A DNA stretch of 64,000 bases from Rotaria sordida. Its lineage: Eukaryota; Rotifera; Eurotatoria; Philodinida; Philodinidae. The position numbers were made by a program, and so were the translations under genes. The stretch spans positions 50,209-114,208 of the forward strand of contig CAJNOL010000658.1 of the NCBI GenBank assembly GCA_905250125.1. Reading direction: 5' to 3'. The notes under the pieces were generated by a model, which made no database searches, was not told the origin of the DNA, and saw only the letters and a program-made list of their open reading frames with translations. The number at the start of each line of letters is the position of its first letter. Position 1 is the first letter of the stretch. Shown piece by piece: positions 14,116 through 26,906 of the stretch.

Positions 14116-16839
14116 CTGAAATAATCTAAGAAGTTGCTCTTTCGATTATAAAAAAAGAAAGGACGAGTCACACACTTGAAATGAGTTATTATTTTCGAAA
14201 AAAATTTATAAATAGATGGCATAGAAAATATTTTAAGATCTCTCTAGTGAACATTCTTTTTGAACTATTTTATTTGACGCCATGAAATGAGAGCTTATTT
14301 TTGAATTGTCACCAATACAATAGATATGAGGAAACCATAACAATTTATATATATAATACTAACCAATAGTAAAACAGCAGCAAATGCTTTTATTTCGTAT
14401 TATTTCAATAGCTACGAAAGAAGGAGGTATCGAGATGTTATTCCTATTTTGTGTCATCAATTGTTTCAATTTAATTTCGTATTTTTCATTAACGAATTTG
14501 TTTGTGAATGATAAAATTATAAGATGAAAAATTTATTGCAGATGCACATATTTCAGAATTTCAAAAAATCATTTTATTGTAAAAAAATTCAGACAAATAT
14601 AATTTATATAAAGAGCTACTAGTGTTTGACTTTTTACATGATATATGAATAACATCTGGGTGATGGAAAAATGGCGACATCACTATCTCACCTTCCCAAC
14701 TCATGGAGATGAGACAAAAAGTAATAAAAAAACAAATATAACAAAGAAAAAGTTCTATTTGTCTTGAAATCCTTTTTCTACTTGTTTAACTTTATTTCAG
14801 GGATAAAGAAGAGTATGAGAAGAAGTGTTTCAGAAAAAAACTTGAAATAAATATTTTTTGGTTTATTTTTAGATTAAAAAAAATTGTTCTTTTTTTCATG
14901 TACATCAATTTATTGCACCAAAAATTCTACAATCAATCTAATATAAAGTCTCTTAAAAACGTTCTCAGTTTTTTTTTATTAATTAAATATGGATAGTTAT
15001 GAAAAAAAAAGGTCATCTATATTATTTCAGATAATAGTAACAAGAAGCATTGGTGTATAAATATTAGTTTCTGTGCTTATTTCATCCATTTGTCTATTCG
15101 TAAATACTGTATATCCTGATGTATTGAACATGTGTGGAAACATAACAACAATTTTTAGAAGATGCTATGTCCATTGATTGAAAACTCTAATGTTGAGTAA
15201 AGGTTTCTTTTTCTGAAGAACCTATTACTATTTAATACCTACGAATATACGTATAGTGGCTGTAATATTACTTCTTGATGTACTAAACCTTTTGGAAGAG
15301 TTCTCAATTGAAAGGCGAACAATCAATCATTGATTGTATTTCTAGATATGAATCAGATACTGCTGAATCAATATTTCTTATTAAGTTTTTATAATTTTTT
15401 TAATCAATTTAATTCACCTCAAATTTGATAATGAAGTTTCCATCAATCAGTAATTATATTTCAATTAGAATATTTTTTAAGAAAATATTCAAATGAAATA
15501 GCAATAATCTCTCAATCTCTTTTTAGATATTTTTTCACAATTGACGCATGAAATTGAAATTTAGATAAAAATGGAACATAACGTTCTCACATTTGTTGTC
15601 ATACACAATCGTTGAACGATTCACTACGAAATAGTTACGCTAGACTGCGTTTTGCAACATTAAAGTTAAAGCGGATATAATTGGTTGGTCATAAAAACGT
15701 CGAAAGGAAAAATGTCGAAAAAAAATATATCGATGTGGTAGATGATCGAAAAATATTTTAGAAAATTGCGACTAGCGAGGGACATGCTTTATTTGTGGAA
15801 TAATACTAACATTCTAACTGAAATCAAATATAAGTCAAGAAATAAAAGAAAAGCTTTATAAAGTGTCATTTTTTTTCGCTCAGCAACCGTAAATGACGAT
15901 CCATCTAATTATTCTATCGCAATTATAACACTGTTATAATATCGTTTACGAAGATTATCTGTAGGCCATTGAATTACAATGAAAATAGCTGGTGAAGATG
16001 GAGCAGCCGCAGCCATGAAAACAGAATTTTAGTTGTATAATAGTGCATTGTCCGACTCTTTTAGTTAATTAATATCAGGTATTACTTATCAGCATTACTA
16101 ATGGTTACAAATCTAGACTAGTAGAATTATAAGAAAAACAATAATGAACTATAGTTGCTTAGAGTCATTATTTACTGGAGACACCACTTTGTTCGCTACT
16201 TTTCCATTTCAATATTTATTTTTCGACATTTTTCCAGCACACCATATAATTAAGCAGACCACGTAAAATAAATTCCATTAAATAGCTATTATATTATCAT
16301 AGAAACTGCAATCAAGTTTGAAAACTCAATCATGTGCAAACCTATTGTTCAGAGAATTTCATAGCAAGAGATTTTTGACTTTCTCTGGTGTGAAAAACTA
16401 CAGTAAAAGTGAAACTATGTAAAATTATTCTAATCTGAATTAAAGCTAGAATTACATGGAACGTCTTACAGAGATGCAGTGTTAAATCTAAAAGGACTAT
16501 AAAGTAGATATGAGCACAAACAAATTTGGTAAAAATTTTACGAACAGAGAGTTTGAAGAAGTTCTCTGCAACTGTCTAGAAGTTTGAGTTGCTTTCTGGC
16601 TATACAGTGATTCACTAGTAGTGTATTATTTTCTTTGACAAATATTCATTTATTCATAAGTCATACATTTCTTTTTGATTTTAGATATGTTCTAGTCTTC
16701 GTGAACTTGATGAAGTAAACAGACGATTATTACTATTCCACTGAACAAGATTATCAATGTTTGTTGTATCTTTTTCAACACTAATAAAATATTCAAAAAA
16801 TTTCGAAATCTCTTTTATTTACTGTTTTTTTAACTATTT
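14116..16839. other. Gene-free AT-rich interval
   Basis: No coding exon recognised. A loose inverted similarity exists between about 15,697-15,735 and the reverse complement of about 16,205-16,240, both containing AAAATGTCGAAAAA. It could mark the ends of a degraded element but is too weak to call. Confidence 0.45.
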
Positions 16840-17316
16840 TAACACGTGTTTGAACTTCGAACTCTATTCAGATTTTCAAAGAAACAAATATCTTGATTTA
16901 TTTGACCATGAAATAATGTAAAACGAATAGTAACATCATGTATACTCAGAATAATTCGATCAGCATTTTTCTAAACAAAATAAAAAGTCTATTTTATTTT
17001 TTTTAAACGAGATATTTTCATCAACAATTATCGAAAAAAAGATGAATAAAACGAAAAAACACTTATTTATTCATATAATGAAGCAAAAAATTTTCATCAT
17101 TAATCCACGTTACAATACTGGCAAGTTGGATGATGTCCATCACTTGATTTAACTTAATTCGATAATTGGTGATAAATATTCTTATATACTTTTTTTTCGG
17201 TGTTGTTGTTTTTCTTGGAATAAAATCAAAACTCTCAGCGCTATTACTATCAAAAATTTTTTGCTATAGATGATTTTCTTGGAAGTTTGTTTCAACAGGT
17301 ATAGCTGATTGTATCT
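16840..17316 (-). pseudogene. Unrecognised gene relic
   Basis: Two minus-strand blocks look protein-coding. The block 17,316 to about 17,095 begins after a good acceptor and reads with sense apart from one TAG (a CAG-to-TAG change is the simplest explanation). It contains FIPRKTTTPKKKYIRIFITN and QVMDIIQLASIVTWINDEN. The block 16,970-16,840 begins after another acceptor (GTTTAG) and reads RIILSIHDVTIRFTLFHGQI to a stop. The two cannot be joined without an internal stop. I do not recognise the family. The in-frame stop and broken junction suggest decay. Confidence 0.3.
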
Positions 17317-17634
17317 CTAACAAAGCAGATTAATACAATAAAAAAGTAAGTTATTCTTCGTAGAAAAGACCGAAGTCCTCACTTATCATGTGTAAAAATT
17401 CATTAAACAAATGAAATGCATTAATACAAAAAAAAAAATAACACACAGGCGGCAATCTCTGTTGGTGAGCACTGTAATTATTCATATATTTCGGTTGTTT
17501 TCAATATACACAAGCATGAAAAATAGCACTGTCCGATCCACACATCATACCTTGTATAATCATTTACCATATGTTTAACATGATGATATTCTTTCAGTAG
17601 AAGTTTAGCGACGCCTATGTGATGACGTAGATGA

Positions 17635-17693
17635 AGGGTGGGTGGGTGTGGGTCATGTCTTTAACTTATTCCACATCCACACCCACCACCCTC
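17635..17693. repeat. Telomere-motif inverted-repeat hairpin, copy b
   Basis: Left arm AGGGTGGGTGGGTGTGGG, loop TCATGTCTTTAACTTATT, right arm CCACATCCACACCCACCACC. The loop differs from copy a by a single base over about 17 positions, which is strong evidence for common descent. The arms are TGTGGG/GGGT-type telomere-like units. Confidence 0.65.
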
Positions 17694-19848
17694 TTTTCCG
17701 GAGCAGCGGCTGTTGATATGAAAATTGTTTGAACATAGCTAAAAGATAGAGCTTTTTGCGTGCGACAAAATGGTTAATAAGTTTATTCTTTTATTCGGTC
17801 ACTTTTTTAAATAAGAAGTTTAGATTAAACGTTGTGATGTAATGCTGTAGAGAAATGAAAGAAGAATCTTTTGAGACTAAGCACAAATTTCTAAAATGAA
17901 AGTTAGCCGAGAAAAACAAGAAATATAAATTGTGGTCATTATTTATGAATCACCCGTTAGAATCACAATAGTGGAAAATGGTTCTAATTATAAACCCTGT
18001 TTCTTTGAGATCAGGAGTGCACCAAATCCAACCAAATCGTAATGTCAGTTATAATCATTCAATTATGCCCACGCCTACGCACCCTTCAACCATTCTAAAA
18101 GATGAAGCCTGATTGCAGAAAAATAGTTTATCATGAATAATTTTCACTTGCATATATATGGTACACTACAGATTTGAATGTGGAATATATTATAGAGTAC
18201 TGCTTGAATTGTCACTATATACAGTAGATAATTTTATATTCTGTTTTGTACGGATATCTAAAGAAACTATTCGATGAATTATAATCATTTAGTTTTCATT
18301 CAATTATAGCCGATAATCTCTAGTATACTAATAAAAATCATTGGATCAATCTATTTATTCGTTTTATGTGGAATGTTTTCCTGTACGAAATTCGTATACC
18401 GTTTTTACGTTATGAATGGTAAAAGTAAAACGTTTACCATCATCCTAGTAACTACATAATTGTTTATCTCGGTAAAAAATAATGAAAGTTTCATATAGAG
18501 AAACAATTCCTAAACAAGTCCATCTTGTTACAACATCATCTATATGCATATTTTCTAACTTTTGGTTATCGAAATTATGGTTAACAGAAAAATGACAACT
18601 TTCAATCGAGATAGCTAATAAACAAAAAAGAACTTAAAGTGAAAACTCATCAAGGATTCTACGCATGCGATGCCAAGCTATTTTATCTTGAATCCAATCT
18701 TGTCTTGTTGAATATTTTTTTATTAATACTTCTGCTCACATTATGTAAGATTCAAAAACTTTTGTGTCATTCCGAAACATGAATTTCTCTGACAATTTAA
18801 ACGAGTTTTCAACGACTCATCATTCTCTAAATTATCACAACACAAATCACAAAATTCTGTTGCCACGAAAAACACGTAAAGTACGAAGGGTGAATGCATA
18901 CCTAAAAGACTACATAAATACCGTGTTTCACCTGTATTAACAAACGGTTTTCATGTGTTTTTTTTGTTGCACAGTGTTGATGATATAAACAAAAAAAATA
19001 TTATATCGAATGAACCAAAAGCCGGTAGGCAATTAATATTAGTATGCAAGAAACTATTGAGTAAATATAGAATTGATGTCTGAATATTTTACTTGAAGAC
19101 TGTGAACTATAGGTATATAGATAGCAAAAAAAAATACGAAGATCATTGTTTGTTATTTTATTTACTCATATTGTTCATTACACGTGAGCATTCTTTGTCT
19201 TCTTCTTTTAAGTCAACATTGAAAGACGACAATATTACAATGAAACAAAAAAAACATTCAATGTATATTTTTCGTCGAGTTGTTTCCTTCGGGAAGAAAA
19301 TATGGATGAGAGGATACATTTTTCTTGGTCATTTTAGACTAGATGTGCCATCATTTTATTATTGACAATTCTATAATACAATTGGCATCTATTTTTCCTT
19401 CTAATATTAAAAATATGGAAGAAAAGAAAAAAAACTCGTTGTTGTATTTTTTTTTCTTTATATAGACTGAGTTTTAACAGAAAAATAATTTTTTTTTGTC
19501 TTGTTAAAATTAAGATGAGATTATATTTTTTGATATTTCAATCAGGAATTATTCACTAGTAAGTAAAATATCTGAGATCATCATGAAAACTTTAATAACG
19601 AAGATAAAATTTTCAATATGCTAAAAATCTATTTTCTTTTTAAAAGATAATCATATAGTTAAAAAAAAAAATTTTTAACACTACTTTTTGTTTATATTTT
19701 TATCTTGTCGCTTTGTGTCAGAATCGTAACTGATTTTGCTCAGCCAGATCGAGATAATTTGAAATCTTTCATTATGATTTCTGATATTTATTGAGGATTC
19801 ACAAAATAGAAAAAACAAAAATAGTTTTCATTTTTATTTTGAGATAAA
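17694..19848. other. Gene-free interval with faint coding relics
   Basis: A minus-strand stretch at about 18,690-18,930 reads EFCDLCCDNLENDESLKTRL with a preceding RYLCSLLGMHSPF segment in one frame, then breaks with stops. It may be a decayed mobile-element protein, but I cannot assign it. The rest is AT-rich with no recognised feature. Confidence 0.3.
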
Positions 19849-21880
19849 ATGATAAATAAATTCGAAACATTACCAAATGCAATATTACTAAATATATTTT
19901 GCTATTTATCATGCGATAAAATCTTAATATCATTTTGGTCATTAAATAAACGTATTAATTTTCTTATTTATTCAATATTTTCAATAGATAAATATAAAAT
20001 TAGTTTTAATCAATTAGATTTATCATATAAGAAATTTTCATTAATCTTATTACCATTAATTTGTAATTCTTCATCTTTTTCTTCTCTTATTAAATGTATT
20101 CATTTTGATGGTACAAATTCAAATTCTTTGTTTTCCTAATCTCAAATCACTTAAAATAACTCGATATTTATTATCTCAATCATTAATTCAAACATTATCT
20201 TTACTTATTCAAAATCAATTGAATCAACTTACATTAACATTCGATGAAGAGATGATCGAATTGATTCGAAAACCAGAAGAACTATGAAGAATTGCTCCTC
20301 ATACAATTAATTAATTATTTAGAAGTGAATTAGATTAATTCATTTCTGTAGATACAACAATTTTCGACTTTTTTTTTACAAGAAACTTGTTCATGTTACA
20401 TATTTAAAATGAAATTTATAATACATAACTAATTATTAAAGCTTTTATTAAAATGCGATATATCGAAGAAATTCGAGAGTTCTTTGATCTAAATTTTGTT
20501 TAAATTTTTTATGAAAAAAAAGTCAGGATTCGCTCAACAAGTGAGCCCAACTTTATTCTTCCTGAACTCAAATAAGATTCGATAAGAGTAGCATATTCCC
20601 GTGGGACCGAAAACCATTGGTCTTGCTCATGTCTAATTGCATCATAGGAAGTATGTTTTCAATAGTTCACATCTCGGAAATACAAACCAAATGAATTTGA
20701 GTTGATTGAATAAAATAAATACGTAGAATTTATTTGAACATTTACAATAATTTATTAGATTTATCATATTCATGATGGAATATTTTATTTCGTTTCGTTT
20801 TTCGTTGGTTTACATTAGGGAAACAAATAATGATGCTTAAACAGTTGATACGTCAATTTTTTTCTAATAAATGTCAATTAACATATCTTCGACTTGATAT
20901 TGCTGATGATAATTCTTCTGTTAATATTCAATCAATGTTTAATACTATCTTCTCATTCTTCTGCAAGTTCAATATCTAATAAAATGCACTATTATTGTTT
21001 AATGCTTCGACATTTGTATATTTGTCTTAAATATACGTGTTTTCTTGAACATCTTTTTGAGCATATACCTAATATTGAACGATTATCAGTCACTTTTAAA
21101 CGATGGATGGATTTTGAACCTTGATCCAAGTCAAATATAGAAACATTAATAAAATCAAATGGAAATTGGTTTGAAAAAAGTAAGATGAATTTATTATGAT
21201 TAGCTTTTTATCTTTCTTAAAATCATTAGAAAACAAAACATCTCGAGATATTCGACTATCAATTGAATCTACCCGTTAATGAGTTCTAGTCATGACACTA
21301 TCGTAGTACGAGCAGCATCATAAACATCTCTGACATGTGTGTCTAGAACATTCGAAGAAAACTAATAGACTCTAAACTGGAAATTTGTTTTTAACAATTG
21401 CAAATATTTTATTTTAATTAGTATGAATTCTGTAAACATCAAACTTTGAGAAAATTGGTTTCTAACAGGAACAATTTATTCAAAAAATGATTTTTGTTTT
21501 TTTCTAATCATTCTAGGTACCAAAATTGGACTATTTTATTTTAAAAGTTTTTGTAAAGAAAGATTTGGAGTTTGCTTATTTGAAATGGATACTTAATAAT
21601 TTAAATCATATCTAAAAATTTAAATTTCATCTTCAAATTTATAGAATGTATTCATCCTTAGATATAATGATTAAAGGATATGTTGTTGATGCAAATTTTA
21701 TTTATCAATATTGTATGCCTGATATCATAATTAATATAATAGATTTTTAATTTTATATTGTTTCTGAATGTCAATTATTGTCGAGTAACATTGAAAAAAT
21801 CATAAATTCATTTAAAATTCATCAATTTTTTATTAATCATCAATGAACAAATGTAACTCATTTCTATGATCATATGCATA
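19849..21880 (+). pseudogene. F-box/leucine-rich-repeat pseudogene (bdelloid-type family)
   Basis: The ATG at 19849 opens an F-box: FETLPNAILLNIFCYLSCDK, then FWSLNKRINFLIYSIFSID. F-box proteins are substrate adaptors of SCF ubiquitin ligases. A frameshift follows near 20,125 and the reading continues as LKSLKITRYLLSQSLIQTLS to 20,286. About 530 bp of unrelated sequence interrupts it. It then resumes at about 20,816 (GKQIMMLKQLIRQFFSNKCQ and TYLRLDIADD), shifts frame near 20,945, runs through HIPNIERLSVTFKRWMDFEP to a TGA at 21,122, and continues with internal stops (FAYLKWILNNLNHI; NFIYQYCMPDIIINIIDF; INSFKIHQFFINHQ) to about 21,880. Multiple frameshifts, TAA/TGA stops and an insertion show that it is dead. 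Order and content match one ancestral gene. Confidence 0.75.
20288..20815. other. Unidentified ~530-bp insertion inside the F-box pseudogene
   Basis: The F-box homology stops near 20,287 and resumes near 20,816. The sequence between has no coding similarity to the host gene. No clear terminal repeats or target duplication were found by eye, so its nature is unknown. It could also be an expanded former intron. Confidence 0.4.
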
Positions 21881-22053
21881 AAAAACAACAGCTTTTAGAA
21901 CATCGGCAATACCCCAGGGATATCCGACGTTCTGTTAGTAACCTGTACAGGCGTACAGATGGTGGGCCTACATAACATACATCTATGTATGTATGACAAG
22001 AAGCGTCTATCGGATCATCGTCTCTTCCGAGAGGCGGTGATCATTTGTGTACT

Positions 22054-22111
22054 AGGGTTTGGGTGTGTGCATAGAGACAACATGACACCCACAAGCTCAC
22101 CCACACCCTCA
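22054..22111. repeat. Telomere-motif inverted-repeat hairpin, copy c
   Basis: A G-rich arm (AGGGTTTGGGTGTGTG) and a C-rich arm (CACCCACACCCT) separated by about 30 bp. The loop is not the same as in copies a and b, so membership in the same family rests on the arms only. Confidence 0.45.
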
Positions 22112-22232
22112 GTTCGAACAAAAACGACAGCATCGAAGTCAACTGATGATTATCTTCTTGAGGGACATGAAATCCGGAGCTTACCATTCCGAGACACACC
22201 CTGTTTATTTTGAGTAGCACAAATCAAATTAA

Positions 22233-24177
22233 TTACAACTTTTTTTTCACATTATCAACGTTTTTTTCCGATAGAATCGTGTCTGGATGCATTGATGGAA
22301 GCGACTTTTGTCTAATGCGGAGTGATCGTTCGTAATATGAAAGCGCTTTTCGGTAGTCACCCATCTTTTCATACACACTGCCCATATCATAGTAGCTATT
22401 TGCCAAGTCCGTATGGTTCTCTGAGAGAGTTTTCTTCCTGGTTTCCAGTGCCTTCTCATGCGACGAGAGCGCTTTCGAGTAGTTGCCCAGATTTGAATAC
22501 ACAAGGCCAATATTGTAATATGATTCAGCCAAGTGAGGATGTTCGGGAGGCAGCGTTTGCTGGCGCATGCCCAGAGCTTTCGCATGCAATGAAAGTGCTT
22601 CAGAGTATTCGCCCATGTTATTATATACCTCCGCAATATTGTTGTAGGCATTAGCTAAGCTCAAATGGTTTGAAGGAAGTGTCTTTTTATAAATATTTAG
22701 TGCTTTTTCGCCAAATGAAAGTGCTTTGGCATATATGCCCACTTTATTACACGCATACCCGATGTTGACGTAGGAATGCGCGAAATCGGGATGATTCGGA
22801 GGGAGAGCTATTTTTCGGATTTCAAGTGATCGTTCATACGATGAAAGTGCTTTCGAGTACTCTCCCATGTTATCATACACCGAACCAATGTTGTTGTAGG
22901 AAGTAGCCAAGTCGGGATGATTCGGAGGGAGAGCTACTTTCCAGATTTCAAGTGATCGTTCGTACGATGAAAGTGCTTTCGAGTACTCGCCTATGTCATT
23001 ATACACCAAACCAATGTTGTTGTAGGATTCAGCGAAGCCGGGATGATTCGGAGGAAGAGCTATTTTTCGGATTTCAAGTGATCGTTGGTACGATGAAAGT
23101 GCTTTCGAGTACTCGCCCATGTTATTATACACCAAACCAATGTTGTTGTAGGAAGTAGCCAAGTCGGGATGATTCGGAGGGAGAGCTACTTTCCAGATTT
23201 CAAGTGATTGTTCGTACGATGAAAGTGCTTTCGAGTACTCGCCCATGTTATTATACATCAAACCAATGTTGTTGTAGGATTGAGCGAAGTCTGGATGATC
23301 CGGAGGGAGAGCTATTTTTCGGATTTCAAGTGATTGTTCGTACGATGAAAGTGCTTTCGAGTACTCGCCCATGTTATTATACACCGAACCAATGTTGTTG
23401 TAGGATTGAGCGAAGTCGGGATGATTCGGAGGAAGAGCTATTTTCCAGATTTCAAGTGATCGTTCGTACGATGAAAGTGCTTTCGAGTACTCGCCCATGT
23501 CATCATACACCTGGCCAAGTTGGTGACTGTACTCCGCTCGATCTTCATCAGAAGATGCTTTTTCGAGGAGAATCTGATAGAGTTGTTCTGCTTTTGCAGG
23601 CTCACCCAGTTGAATAAGTATACCACCTAGTCGAGACCATCCTGTTGTCCAATTGATCTCTTGGCGTAGGTGTGCTGTAAGTACGTTTAATTCATGATTG
23701 TCGTTACCCACAAGAGTAAGTTTGACTTCCCATAGAGTATTAGTATGGTCGTCTTGCATTTGTTTAATTTGATCGATGCGAAATATTGTATGTGTTGTGA
23801 AAAGTATTTCGGCTTCATTGCCCTTGAAATACCCATCTTTGCCAACATCGACATAAGGAATTGATGATTTGAAACATATTGCCGGATCGATGGTCATTAT
23901 AAAGAGGATACCAATCATACTGGGATTTTTCGATGCTCCTTCTCGAGCAAATTTAACGGACACTTGACGATTTTCACTTGTGGACAAGAAATTATTGAAG
24001 GACATAAGCCCTCCTTTGGTTTGTTTCATTTTATCGAAATTTTCAACTGAAAAACCTTGCCCACGGAATACTGTAAATGGCGCCGTAGCTTTCGCGCTGG
24101 ATTGTTGTTGTTCATTATATAATTTTTCGATATATTGATGTAAATGACGAATAAAAAAACCCATTTTAATTATAATG
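22233..24177 (-). CDS. ADP-ribosyltransferase + TPR protein, C-terminal part (truncated by N-gap)
   Basis: An open frame without introns runs from the N-gap to a stop at 22,233. It starts with an ART fold of the R-S-E class: FTVFRGQGFS (Arg motif, NAD contact), then FNNFLSTSENRQVSVKFA (Ser-Thr-Ser motif), then GNEAEILF, whose E-x-E provides the catalytic glutamate. This predicts mono-ADP-ribosylation of protein, using NAD+. A linker is followed by ten tandem 42-residue TPR units of kinesin-light-chain type (consensus SYNNIGLVYNNMGEYSKALS with LPPNHPD between units), which bind proteins. Units 1-6 are nearly identical at the DNA level. The missing N-terminus matches the fragment at 30,380-31,172. 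The GC content is visibly higher than in its AT-rich surroundings. Expanded ART-TPR families are known in bdelloids. The ATG at 24,164 is internal, not the real start. Confidence 0.85.
22258..23517 (-). repeat. Ten-unit 126-bp tandem repeat (TPR coding)
   Basis: The TPR array is a 126-bp tandem repeat at the DNA level. Six 5'-most units (right-hand side on the plus strand, about 22,770-23,517) differ by only a few bases each, and the four 3' units are more diverged. This suggests recent unit amplification or gene conversion at one end. Confidence 0.85.
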
Positions 24178-24277
24178 NNNNNNNNNNNNNNNNNNNNNNN
24201 NNNNNNNNNNNNNNNNNNNNNNNNNNNNNNNNNNNNNNNNNNNNNNNNNNNNNNNNNNNNNNNNNNNNNNNNNNNNN
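24178..24277. other. Assembly gap (100 N)
   Basis: One hundred Ns, the usual placeholder for a gap of unknown size. The 46 bases to its left (24,132-24,177) recur at about 30,381-30,426, inside the other half of the same gene. See the related finding. Confidence 0.98.
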
Positions 24278-25086
24278 AATTCTTTTCAAAAACGTAAAAT
24301 ATTATAAAACTTAATGTGTGTGAACATGATATCCATTGTGTTCTATGATCAATTGTAATCCATAAGATATTTCGTCTATTATCTTTGCATGTTTCTGATA
24401 TTGAACCTTTGCTCTATTCTTGTGCATTTTCGTTTTCTAAAGATAATGATATACCAAACATTTTTCTGGGAATTTTTTCGTTCATTGTATTTCACACATA
24501 TTCAATTTCTTTGTAAATTAGCAAATTTAGCATCGCTATCTATTGATTCTATACATTCATTGAATAATTGTACTACAAACCGTGCGATCAATACACTATG
24601 TTGTTTTCAAACAATTTAAAATTAACACAAAACATTTACGATCTTTTCTGTTTTCGTCATTTTTATAAATTTAAGATCCAGTTTGTCATTAAGTCTAAAA
24701 GATTTTAGATATAAATGCATTCCCATGTAGTTCAAACAATTCTTCGTCACGGTGTCGCTTTTGACTACAAAGTAAAGATATTGCAAAAATATTTTATCAA
24801 AATTCATGTATATTAATATATTCTATCATTATGGAACGCCCTTTATGCATTTATTTTAGCATCAACTTGTGAATTAGTATAACAAATTGAAAATGAAGCA
24901 ATTACATTTGGAAAAGTATGAATTTTATATTTATTCCAATGTATACATCCAATAGTTATTGGTAGTATTCTGGAATATTAAGCCATTAATGAACTTGCAG
25001 AAGATACAACATAAGAAAAAAAGAACATTTTTCTTTCTTTTATATTAAGAGATTTTGTTTTAAAAGATAAATAAAGTCCCATAGTG
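24278..25086. other. Degraded sequence with a possible F-box/LRR relic
   Basis: A plus-strand segment at about 24,380-24,620 contains HVSDIEPLLYSC in one frame and LANLASLSIDSIHSLNN in another, which resembles the leucine-rich part of the F-box family seen at 20-22 kb. Stops and frame changes are frequent. Nothing else was recognised. Confidence 0.25.
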
Positions 25087-25565
25087 ATGTTTACAGTAAC
25101 AATAACATCAGTTATTGAACGTTTAGCACGTACATATCTTCGTCATCGTTATCGTCCTGCACCTATTTATATTGGTTCAATTGATAAATCAACCGAATGT
25201 GTTGAACAAATTATTATTTCGTGAAGGATGGAAAAAGTTAAAGAAAATCGAGATTTAACTTTTAGTCAATTAAAACAGCGTCAAAAAGATATTCTGGTTG
25301 CAATAGATGATACTGGTCGTGGTATGCATATAAAAGATGTTTCATTTGTATTAAATTATGATATAGCTAGGACAATTCAAGGTAAAAGAAAAAAAAGATT
25401 TCATAAAAAAGTAAATAAATTTAGATTGTATGCATCGTATTGGTCGTAATGATCGTACAGGTAAAGCAATAGTATTTTTTTTTAAAATTCAGTTGTATTT
25501 TTATGAATTAAAAGAGGTTATACTTAAATTACTTAATCATCTTAATGCATATCATAAACTAGTTT
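25087..25565 (+). pseudogene. DDX23/PRP28 DEAD-box helicase relic
   Basis: Reads like the C-terminal helicase region of the U5 snRNP helicase DDX23 (yeast Prp28), needed for U1/U4-U6 exchange in splicing. [18 protein letters not shown] corresponds to the family MFTATMPPAVERLARSYL, followed by IYIGS. There is an in-frame TGA at 25,222. A region of about 75 residues that includes the IIIFVNQ core is missing. Then DILVAIDDTGRGMHIKDVSF (motif V) follows, a 43-nt GT-AG intron at 25,382-25,424, and CMHRIGRNDRTGKA (motif VI, normally HRIGRTGR). A last block at about 25,490-25,565 reads FYELKEVILK. The retained intron argues against a retrocopy and for decay of a DNA-level duplicate or homeologue. 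Confidence 0.8.
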
Positions 25566-26906
25566 CAATATATTTTTTTAATTAAAATTATCTGTTTTAT
25601 GTTTGTTTTAGAACCCATGGTTACTAAGTATAAGAAAACTGCTATTCTTTGTGCTTAAAGAAAAAGAATTCATTTCTTATATTTGTATATTATTAATAAA
25701 AAAAAGAATCTGATGAAAACAAAAAAATTATGACGTATGATGTATTTATTTATTTCATGAAAATGAAAATGAAAATGAAAATGAAAAAGTGTTTTTTTTT
25801 GTCTATTTGATGACTTCTGTTACCACGATAGACATGCTCTTGTTACACAATCACATGCCAAAACAAATACCGTATTGATTTTCGTTTTTTTTCGTGCTAA
25901 AAATTTTATTCAGATTGTTTTTTTTTATATATACATAAAACATTGAATTTGTTTGTTGTAATAACAGACCGAATCATTACTATATTAATGATAGTATTAC
26001 AAGTAAAAAGTAAAAATATTTCTTCTTTATTTATTCATGTTTTTTCATTGTAGCTCATCATCGTATTCGAAAATTAATTCTTAAATGAAAAATTCTGGTA
26101 AAGCATCTGTTGATGTATTGAAATATTAATATACAAATATGTTGACTATATCATAATGGAATTCACCGATTGTTTTTTTTCTTTATTGCAATAAGTTCTG
26201 AAAATCTTAACCTGTATAGAATTTCCATTTAAGTCTATCATATAACATAAAGAAGATAATAATAAAGTAATGTTACAACCTAATGAATAATAAATGAACT
26301 TGTCTAACTTTTGTCGATAGGTCAAGAGCCAACAATGACATGAAGTTTCTCTCCATCTGTCTCCGATAACATCCACACTATATGTTGCCCAGGGCTGAAA
26401 TTTATTCTCTGGCAACTGAAACAAATTTGGGTGCGTGCTGTTTTTTTTCTTTGAAAAATATTGTTCTTTATACTCCCGAGAAGTAAAACAATGGATGCAC
26501 TATGTATGAAAAAACTATTAAAAAAAGCTTTTTTTTCCTGAATAATGCTAATTTTGTAAAATTTTATCGATACAAAATTTTCAAGAGAAGAAAAAAAGAC
26601 ATGCACTTCAATTCAATCAAAATAATCATTAATCCTTCGTTGTTATCCTGGACTCCACTTTGACCCAACCATAGAAATAGGTCAAATGCATATTTTTGCT
26701 TTATTTAAGCTTTACATTTATGTAATATAAAGGTCTAGATAGTCCTTTTTATAAAGATCGACATGTCAGTTCTACTGGTGGCAATATAACGATATAAACT
26801 ATCGAAAAAAAAACGATTGTCTAGGACCTCTTTTATGACAACATTGAAGGTAACTAAAAAGAATATTAGATATAATTATTTTAGTCTAGAACAGTAGATA
26901 AATGTG
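25566..26906. other. Gene-free interval with a TGAAAA microsatellite
   Basis: AT-rich, no coding homology seen. A short GAAAAT/TGAAAA hexamer run lies at about 25,756-25,787. Two overlapping minus-strand frames at 26,146-26,606 have cysteine-containing segments but no recognisable family. Confidence 0.45.

Noticed and set aside
15690..16245. A possible MITE defined by AAAATGTCGAAAAA in inverted orientation
   Set aside because: Similarity is limited to about 14 A-rich bases and no target duplication was found.
22322..23617. Several plus-strand open frames of 68-137 codons opposite the TPR array, with repeated Cys-rich peptides
   Set aside because: They are antisense shadows of the 126-bp TPR repeat on the minus strand. 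Their own repetition follows from that repeat.
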